The notes beneath the pieces are model-generated. The model was not told where the DNA came from, ran no database searches, and worked only from the letters and a program-made list of their open reading frames with translations. 50,050 nucleotides of DNA. Source: Mycobacterium ostraviense (GTDB lineage Bacteria > Actinomycetota > Actinomycetes > Mycobacteriales > Mycobacteriaceae). The position numbers were made by a program, and so were the translations under genes. The stretch lies in contig NZ_NKRE01000001.1 in assembly GCF_002705925.1 (NCBI RefSeq), positions 4,492,781 through 4,542,830 of the forward strand. The letters run 5' to 3'. Of this stretch, positions 45,061 through 50,050 are shown piece after piece; the stretch's first letter is position 1; every line of letters begins with the position of its first letter.

Positions 45061-45597
45061 GTGCCCTACATCGAACCCGTAGCATCCCGCGAGATCTATC
45101 GCAATCGCTGGATGGTGCTCCGCGAAGACGACATCCGTCGCCCCGATGGCAGCCCCGGGATATACGGCGTGGTCGACAAGCCGACGTACGCGCTCGTGAT
45201 GCCGTATGACGGGCGCGCATTCCGGCTGGTCGAGCAATTCCGGTATCCCGTCGGCGCCCGACGCTGGGAGTTCCCGCAGGGCACCGCGCCCGATTTGGCC
45301 GATCTGGAGCCCGCCGAGCTGGCCGCGCGTGAGCTGCGCGAGGAGACCGGATTGTGCGCGGCGTCGCTCGAGTTGCTCGGCCGGCTCGACACCGCTCCAG
45401 GAATGACGAGCCAGCGTGGATGGGTGTATCTGGCCACCGACCTCACCGAGGGCGAATCCGATCCCGAGCACGAGGAGCAGGACATGCGCAGCGCATGGTT
45501 TGCGCGCGGCGAGGTCGAGGAGATGATCCGCTCCGGAGTGATCGTCGACTCGCAGTCGATCGCCGCCTACGGGCTGTTCCTCGTGCTCGGCCGCTGA
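45061..45597 (+). CDS. NUDIX hydrolase
   Basis: 178 residues from the GTG at 45061 (PYIEPVASREIYRNRWMVLRED), only 62 nt from the divergent DUF2971 start. The NUDIX helix is present (AARELREETGL) with a preceding glycine loop (FPQGTAPDLADLEPAEL) a little longer than the textbook box. The N-terminal half matches ADP-ribose pyrophosphatase-like members, which hydrolyse ADP-ribose or other nucleoside-diphosphate compounds. Cytoplasmic. The exact substrate cannot be read from sequence. Confidence 0.85.
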   Translation: MPYIEPVASREIYRNRWMVLREDDIRRPDGSPGIYGVVDKPTYALVMPYDGRAFRLVEQFRYPVGARRWEFPQGTAPDLADLEPAELAARELREETGLCAASLELLGRLDTAPGMTSQRGWVYLATDLTEGESDPEHEEQDMRSAWFARGEVEEMIRSGVIVDSQSIAAYGLFLVLGR

Positions 45598-45704
45598 CAT
45601 GGATTGCCTTGCATTGGTGACAGTTTCGTCGCTTCTGCCGCCGAACGCGATCGTGTCCGCGCTGAGACCCGATTGCGTCGTCGAACCCGCACCATAAGTA
45701 CCCG

Positions 45705-46220
45705 ATGCATCTGTTTCCGCGGTTCGCAGCGCAGGTGGCCGGCCTGCTGGGTGCCGCCACGCTATTCGGCAGCCCTGCGGTTCCGGTGCACGCGGCGACA
45801 CCATCGTGGAACGGGAAATACTCGCTGGTGCGCTACGCCGCCGACAAGTCCGGCACCAGCATGGCTGCCGGTCAGGCCGAACCCACTTTCAGCGCGGACT
45901 ACGTCTTCACGACGACGTGTTCGGCTGCCCAGTGCGTTGCCACTGCCACCAACGGACCTACGCCGAAGAACCCGACATTGCCCCAGCCTTCCCACTACGC
46001 ATGGGATGGAACCAGGTGGGTGGAGCACTTCGACTTTCAATGGGACTGCTACCTGGGAGAAGGGGCCGCCAAAGTGTGGGCACCCGCCCGGTCGTGGGCC
46101 TTCTACGCGCCTCAGGCGGACGGGTCGCTGCGCGGCACCTGGCATACCGATATTGCCAGCGGCCCGTGCCGCGGCAGCGTCGAAATGCCGGTGGCGGCGT
46201 TTCCTGCTCGACCTCAATAG
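45705..46220 (+). CDS. Secreted protein of unknown function
   Basis: 171 residues. A signal peptide of about 30 residues ends VHAA (VAGLLGAATLFGSPAVPVHA). The mature domain has four cysteines (TTCSAAQC, WDCYLG and GPCRGS) and many aromatic residues (HYAWDGTRWVEHFDFQWDCY), suggesting a disulfide-bonded beta-rich domain. I have seen similar secreted proteins in mycobacteria but cannot name a family. No ribosome-binding site is evident before the ATG. Confidence 0.72.
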   Translation: MHLFPRFAAQVAGLLGAATLFGSPAVPVHAATPSWNGKYSLVRYAADKSGTSMAAGQAEPTFSADYVFTTTCSAAQCVATATNGPTPKNPTLPQPSHYAWDGTRWVEHFDFQWDCYLGEGAAKVWAPARSWAFYAPQADGSLRGTWHTDIASGPCRGSVEMPVAAFPARPQ

Positions 46221-46269
46221 AACGGGGCGGTTGCGCCACGGCCGAGGTACTGGCCGATAGCCTGATCGC

Positions 46270-46905
46270 ATGACCGTGGGCGAGTCCGTTGCGCAGTCGC
46301 TGCAACAGTGGGATCGAAAACTGTGGGATGTGGCCATGCTGCACGCATGCAACGCCGTCGACGGCACCGCCCGAAAACGCTATCCGGCGTTGGGAGTCGG
46401 CACCCGCTTCAGGAAAGTCATCCGGGATTCGCTCGACATCTTCGGTGTGATGGCGACCCCGGGCGTCAACCTGGAAGAAACGCGTTTTCCGGTGGCGGTG
46501 CGATCCGATCTGCCCGACAAGCGCCCCGACATTGCCGACGTTCTGTTCGGGATTCGCCGGTGGTTGCACGGTCACATCGACGAAAGCCCGGTTGGCTTCG
46601 AAGTAACGCCATATGTGACCGCCGGTGCGGTACTGCGCACTGCCAATGACGGCAAAATCCAGCTGACCAAGTTCGCGATCCTGGGAATGCTGGCCGTGGC
46701 GGTGTTTTCGCCGGAGAACAAGGGCGAGTCCATCCCGTCCGATTACCAGCTCAGCTGGTTTGACCATGTGTTCTTCATCAGTGTCTGGTGGGGCTGGCAA
46801 GACCACTTCCGCGAAATCGTCAACGTCGACCCGGCGTCGCTGGTCACGCTCAACTTCGGCGATTCATGGGATCGGTGGACACCGGTGTCGGCGAGCCCGG
46901 CTTAA
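46270..46905 (+). CDS. Conserved hypothetical protein
   Basis: 211 residues, ATG start, no signal peptide and no strong membrane segment. Features seen: a helical N-terminus (ESVAQSLQQWDRKLWDVAMLHACNAVDGTARKRYP), a RFRKVIRDSLDIFGVMATPGVN stretch, and an aromatic-rich segment near the end (YQLSWFDHVFFISVWWGWQDHFREIV). I do not recognise the family. The gene ends 11 nt from the convergent DUF2254 gene and begins 49 nt after the secreted protein, so these two may share a transcript. Confidence 0.68.
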   Translation: MTVGESVAQSLQQWDRKLWDVAMLHACNAVDGTARKRYPALGVGTRFRKVIRDSLDIFGVMATPGVNLEETRFPVAVRSDLPDKRPDIADVLFGIRRWLHGHIDESPVGFEVTPYVTAGAVLRTANDGKIQLTKFAILGMLAVAVFSPENKGESIPSDYQLSWFDHVFFISVWWGWQDHFREIVNVDPASLVTLNFGDSWDRWTPVSASPA

Positions 46906-46916
46906 TCGAGGGTCTG

Positions 46917-48341
46917 TTAAACCGGCCCGCGTTTGTCGGCGGCCCTGATTGTCGATGCTGCCGCCTGTGCCGCAGCTACCTGGCCGAACACCGATGACGG
47001 CGGGGCCAAGGTCCCGGGTTTTTCGGCGACCTCGGTCGCCCGTGCGGCGGCGCTGACAACCATGGCCCGGTCCGATTCCTCCGCGAGATCGCGGTGGGCG
47101 GCACGGACCACCAGGGCGATCTGGGTCTGCACCGCCGCGCGGCGCGACGGGTCGACGCAGTTTTGGGCGACGGCACTCAGCAACTGCAGCAGCGCAGCCA
47201 GCACCAGCGGTTCCCGCGAACCGTAGCGGCGTATCTGAGCACAGCCGACGTGCAGGTAGGCGGCAAAGCCGGGGTAGGGAAGCCAGACGAGGAGCTCCCC
47301 GCTGCTGTCACGGCGTACGTCATTGGGAAGCGCGCGTGATGCCAGTGCCGATTCGACGGCCGAAAGATGGTGCACGACTTGGATTGCCGTGTAGGGGTCG
47401 TTGACCGCAGGCGATAGCGCCCGCAGCGCGATATCGACCAGCTGCCGCAGTCCGAACCGGACGTCCTGCTGCAGCGTGCGCTCGAACCCGATGTGCACAA
47501 AGCGCAAACAGTGTTGCGCAAAGTCCGATTCCGGTGGGCCCGGCTTCGCGCTCCGGTGCCAGCACCAGCCGAGCAAGCCCCCGGCGGTGACGTAATCGCC
47601 GACAAAGGCAACCAGTTGCACGGTGTGCCCGCTGGCTGCTGCTGATTCGGCGATCTCGTCGATATCGACGGTCTGTAGGTAACCCGACTGCGGGGCTAGC
47701 AGCGGCACCGCCTCGGCCGGCGGCTTGGGTGGCGTTTCCACTTGTCGATCCGGTGTATCCGGATCCGGATACATCTCGTCGATCAGCCCGAGGGTGCGCA
47801 GTCGCACCTTTTCCATGATCGTGTCGATCTGGATCGAATGCATGAGGTGGTGCAGGAAATAGATCAGCGCGGCGAAGCTGACGAAGGCCAGCGCGAGGGA
47901 ACCGCTGACCGCGACCTTCGGGACAAACGCGCCCCCGCTGGCATGCTCGCCGACGGTGTGCAGCCCGCCGGTGCTGTAAGCGAAGGTGCAGGCGAAGATC
48001 GCCAGCACCACCTGGTTGGACACATCGCGCAGGAAGGTCCGCAATAACCGGACCGAGAATTGGCTGGAAGCGATCTGCAGGGACAGGACCGTCAGCGAGA
48101 AGACGATGCCGATGGTGGTGATCATCGTGGCCGACACCACGATCAGCACCCCGCGAGCGTCGCCGGCGGTGCCCTGAAACATCAGCTGGTCGATCAGCGA
48201 GCCGGGTTTCACCGGGATCAGCGACAGAGCAGCTCCAGCCGCAAGGCCGAGCACAATGCCCAGTGTCGGGAGCACCCAGACCGCGCCCTGCAGGTAATCC
48301 CGGATGACGCTGCGGCGGCTGAGCAGGCTCTTTGCGGTCAC
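46917..48341 (-). CDS. DUF2254 membrane protein
   Basis: 474 residues from the GTG at 48341; an in-frame TAA two codons upstream fixes it. Four membrane helices lie in the first 190 residues, including WVLPTLGIVLGLAAGAALSL, IVVSATMITTIGIVFSLTVL and ALAFVSFAALIYFLHHLMH. The DUF2254 phrase SLQIASSQFSVRLLRTFLRD is present, followed by a soluble C-terminal part with DPYTAIQVVHHLSA. No function is established. It has a 9-nt gap to a small divergent frame. Confidence 0.85.
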   Translation of the reverse strand: MTAKSLLSRRSVIRDYLQGAVWVLPTLGIVLGLAAGAALSLIPVKPGSLIDQLMFQGTAGDARGVLIVVSATMITTIGIVFSLTVLSLQIASSQFSVRLLRTFLRDVSNQVVLAIFACTFAYSTGGLHTVGEHASGGAFVPKVAVSGSLALAFVSFAALIYFLHHLMHSIQIDTIMEKVRLRTLGLIDEMYPDPDTPDRQVETPPKPPAEAVPLLAPQSGYLQTVDIDEIAESAAASGHTVQLVAFVGDYVTAGGLLGWCWHRSAKPGPPESDFAQHCLRFVHIGFERTLQQDVRFGLRQLVDIALRALSPAVNDPYTAIQVVHHLSAVESALASRALPNDVRRDSSGELLVWLPYPGFAAYLHVGCAQIRRYGSREPLVLAALLQLLSAVAQNCVDPSRRAAVQTQIALVVRAAHRDLAEESDRAMVVSAAARATEVAEKPGTLAPPSSVFGQVAAAQAAASTIRAADKRGPV

Positions 48342-48350
48342 CGATTAAGC

Positions 48351-48644
48351 ATGCACCGCATGCAGGCGGTGGAACGAGAGTTTGCCTACCGCTGTGCCGG
48401 ATGCGGGTCGGCAGTTGCCGCCACCATCGCTCGTCGGGTCGGTGATTCGCTTCCAGACGGTCATCGTGGGTTTGGGATCGCCCGTTTCGGCGCGCACGCC
48501 GCGGTCGGCGAGTGGTGTCAAGACATCTCCGCTTCGCGTGCGGACCTGACTCGAATGCGTTGGCTCCCAACGCCATTGGGTGCTGCTCTCCGGGCGGGCG
48601 AGGATCAGCGCAGTCTTTCTGCCAGCCGGTGCCACCGGCGGTGA
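48351..48644 (+). CDS. Possible small zinc-ribbon-like protein
   Basis: A 97-codon frame starting at the ATG at 48351, divergent from the DUF2254 gene. It begins MHRMQAVEREFAYRCAGCGS, with a CxxC knuckle near residue 15, and one later Cys; a second CxxC is missing. The 3' end overlaps the end of the SRPBCC gene by 40 nt. The frame fills an otherwise empty 260-nt gap, which supports it, but there is no ribosome-binding site or recognised family. It may be a chance frame. Confidence 0.35.
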   Translation: MHRMQAVEREFAYRCAGCGSAVAATIARRVGDSLPDGHRGFGIARFGAHAAVGEWCQDISASRADLTRMRWLPTPLGAALRAGEDQRSLSASRCHRR

Positions 48645-49042
48645 CGGTGGCGGAACATCAGCCTGATGAACAACCGCGTCGGAGCGCCGCGCAGCCCGTC
48701 ATCCGTTTCAATCTCGTCGGTGTAACGACAGTGGTGCTCGTCGATGGGCTCGAAAGTCAAGCGGTGGTTCCAGGTGCGTACGGGTCCGCCGTGTTCGTTG
48801 GTATAGAACTCGGTGGCATCGAGTTGCTTGATCGTCAGGTGGTGGGTCCACGCGGGTATTACGCCCAACCACCACAGGCGCCCCGATGCCTGGGTGCCGA
48901 CCCCGAAGTGTTCGGGGAATTCGAGGCGATAGAAGCGCAAGATCGGGCTCAGGACGTAGGTCATCGTCGTAGGTTTGCGCGCCAGCGCGGCAGCCGTCTC
49001 CGCGGACATCGGCGGTTCGGTAGTTAGGGCAACCTTACTCAC
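48605..49042 (-). CDS. SRPBCC-like protein
   Basis: 145 residues from the GTG at 49042; an ATG at 49009 (MSAETAAALARKP) is also possible, and the frame to 49153 lacks a start signal. The pattern SPILRFYRLEFPEHFGVGT, WLGVIPAWTHHLTI, GPVRTWNHRLTFEPIDEHHCRYTDEIET is that of START-like beta sheets with a C-terminal helix ending FRHRHRRWHRLAERL. It probably binds a hydrophobic ligand. The function is unknown. Confidence 0.7.
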   Translation of the reverse strand: MSKVALTTEPPMSAETAAALARKPTTMTYVLSPILRFYRLEFPEHFGVGTQASGRLWWLGVIPAWTHHLTIKQLDATEFYTNEHGGPVRTWNHRLTFEPIDEHHCRYTDEIETDDGLRGAPTRLFIRLMFRHRHRRWHRLAERLR

Positions 49043-49190
49043 CGGATTATGATGCACTGCGTGTTGAGGCCGGGCCAGTCCGGACGCGAGGTGCCCGGGA
49101 GGGCGCTGATGTATTGCCCGTTGGTGGGTGGGGTCGGAATTTTGGCCCGGCACGCTATCTAAATTTAATGTCGCCCATTGGACGGGGATT

Positions 49191-49220
49191 GGGGCTGCGG
49201 CCAGGCGAGAGCCCAGCCCC
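49191..49220. repeat. Inverted repeat between SRPBCC and toxin fragment
   Basis: GGGGCTG (49191-49197) and CAGCCCC (49214-49220) form a 7-bp stem around a 16-nt loop, about 90 nt beyond the stop of the AbiEii fragment. It could end that transcript. An AT-rich patch (TCTAAATTTAATG) lies just before it. Confidence 0.35.
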
Positions 49221-49312
49221 CGCTTGTCTCGGCGGGTGACCGGTGGGATGGTGGCCGGTCGGCGGTTGACGAGTGGGGGCGCTGAGCGGCGGCGGGCGCG
49301 GGACCGAAACTA

Positions 49313-49846
49313 TTAATGGGTGTCGATCTCTTCGATCCGCGCGTTCAGCCATGCGCATGCCTCGGGCAACGTCGCGACCAGCAGGACGGCCCGGTTCACT
49401 TCATCTTTGGCCACCTGGTAACGCGTCTCCAAAGCGTTGGGCATCGCCGCGGCCGGCGGCCACATGTGGGCTTTCCGGTAGGCGAATGTCCGTCGGCACC
49501 GATCCGCGAGCTTCAGCAGATCGAGCCCGTGTTCCCCCACCGTGCCCGCATGCCATAACAGTTGCAGATCGACTAAGTCATGCGCTCGTGTCGAGCCTTG
49601 TTCGGTCGCGGCGTGAATCTTCTGAGTGATCTGCTGCTCCAGTGATATGAGTGGGACCGGCGCCAGTTCCCCGAAACCCAGGACCCTGCCGATAGCCGCG
49701 ATCTGGTCGGCGATCTCGGTCGGATGGTCAGCGTCCTCAAGCCCGTCGATCTCGTCATGGCCCACCTCGACGGGCACCTTTTTCCATGGTTTGCCCATGA
49801 AGTGCAACGTCACGTCGTAAGGCTCCATGAGGTACTCAGCCAGCAC
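49313..49846 (-). pseudogene. AbiEii-type nucleotidyltransferase toxin, C-terminal part
   Basis: 177 residues. The phrases EYLMEPYDVTLHFMG, VPVEVGHDEID and especially ISLEQQITQKIHAATEQGSTRAHDLVDLQLL match the C-terminal half of AbiEii/AbiGii toxins. The nucleotidyltransferase core (the GGxxLxxR/DxD region, about 100 residues) should lie upstream, but the available sequence there (to about 49900) gives only a short unrelated frame and then a transposase start. No AbiEi antitoxin is in view. I read it as a gene truncated by the adjacent mobile element. A short intact relative is a less likely alternative. Confidence 0.6.
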
Positions 49847-49923
49847 CCCGTCGGGCCGCGCCTGTCTAGGAGCGCACTGAATAACCCGTCCAGCGATCGT
49901 CGTGTCTGACGGCTATGGGCGGT

Positions 49924-50050
49924 GTGGCGTGTGATGATGTTGTGGTGCAAAGGATTACGCGATCGGATCGGGAGTTGCTGGACGCGCAGGCGCTGGTCGG
50001 GGAGTTGGTGCCGGCGGGCAGTGTGTTCGCCTTCCTGGCCGAGCACCGCC
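49924..50050 (+). mobile_element. IS1182-like transposase, N-terminus, cut by window end
   Basis: The last 110-127 bases encode QRITRSDRELLDAQALVGEL and then PAGSVFAFLAEHR, the typical N-terminus of IS1182-family transposases, in which the next residues describe the DUF772 domain. Candidate starts are GTGs at 49924, 49942 and 49945. Only the beginning is visible, so completeness and the terminal inverted repeats cannot be judged. It abuts the truncated AbiEii gene. Confidence 0.55.

Overview
The window is GC-rich chromosomal DNA from a Mycobacterium, most likely a slow grower related to M. tuberculosis. The evidence is a PE_PGRS gene, a pknH-embR pair, several mycobacterial lipoproteins and a 13E12-type HNH gene. 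About half the window keeps the gene order of M. tuberculosis H37Rv Rv1266c to Rv1287 (recalled, not searched). I cannot name the species.

Layout. Positions 223-7256 (minus strand) hold the kinase pknH, its regulator target embR, two tandem secreted C39-like protease paralogues (one frameshifted), a DUF4189 secreted protein, lipoprotein lprA and a DUF732 secreted protein. Positions 7384-11048 encode a heterodimeric ABC exporter. Lipoproteins lprB and lprC (plus strand) converge on a SixA-type phosphohistidine phosphatase that ends the first conserved block. Positions 12832-22092 are an accessory island of about 9 kb sitting where H37Rv goes straight from Rv1276c to Rv1277. The island holds a frameshifted 13E12/HNH gene, a cyclase-ATPase-LuxR regulator broken by about six frameshifts, a DIP1984-family gene followed by a strongly structured tRNA-like RNA candidate, two translationally coupled membrane-anchored proteins and a bicupin.

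Conserved order resumes with an SbcD/SbcC-like nuclease pair, a GMC oxidoreductase, the oppBCDA peptide importer (minus strand), carbonic anhydrase canA, the sulfate-activation genes cysD-cysNC and an Rrf2 regulator. Three things interrupt this block: an alpha/beta hydrolase before oppA, a broken PE_PGRS gene between oppB and canA that contains 12 bases identical to a Tn5/Nextera mosaic end, and an array of 60-bp tandem repeats filling the cysNC-rrf2 gap. From 39990 to the end the synteny I know is lost. That part carries two VOC proteins, an F420-type luciferase-like oxidoreductase, a two-RCK potassium-channel protein, SRPBCC proteins, a DUF2971 protein, a NUDIX hydrolase, a DUF2254 membrane protein, an AbiEii toxin fragment and the start of an IS1182-like transposase.

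Functional links. PknH is known to phosphorylate EmbR, a cell-wall arabinosylation regulator. lprA, the DUF4189 and DUF732 proteins and the C39-like pair form a block of exported proteins beside them. The opp genes are chained by 4-nt stop/start overlaps and form one importer. cysD and cysNC together make APS and PAPS, and the neighbouring Rrf2 protein is a plausible sulfur or redox regulator. Frameshifts fall only in accessory or duplicated genes while all conserved orthologues are intact. This argues for real gene decay rather than general sequencing error, with the PE_PGRS gene as the likely exception.
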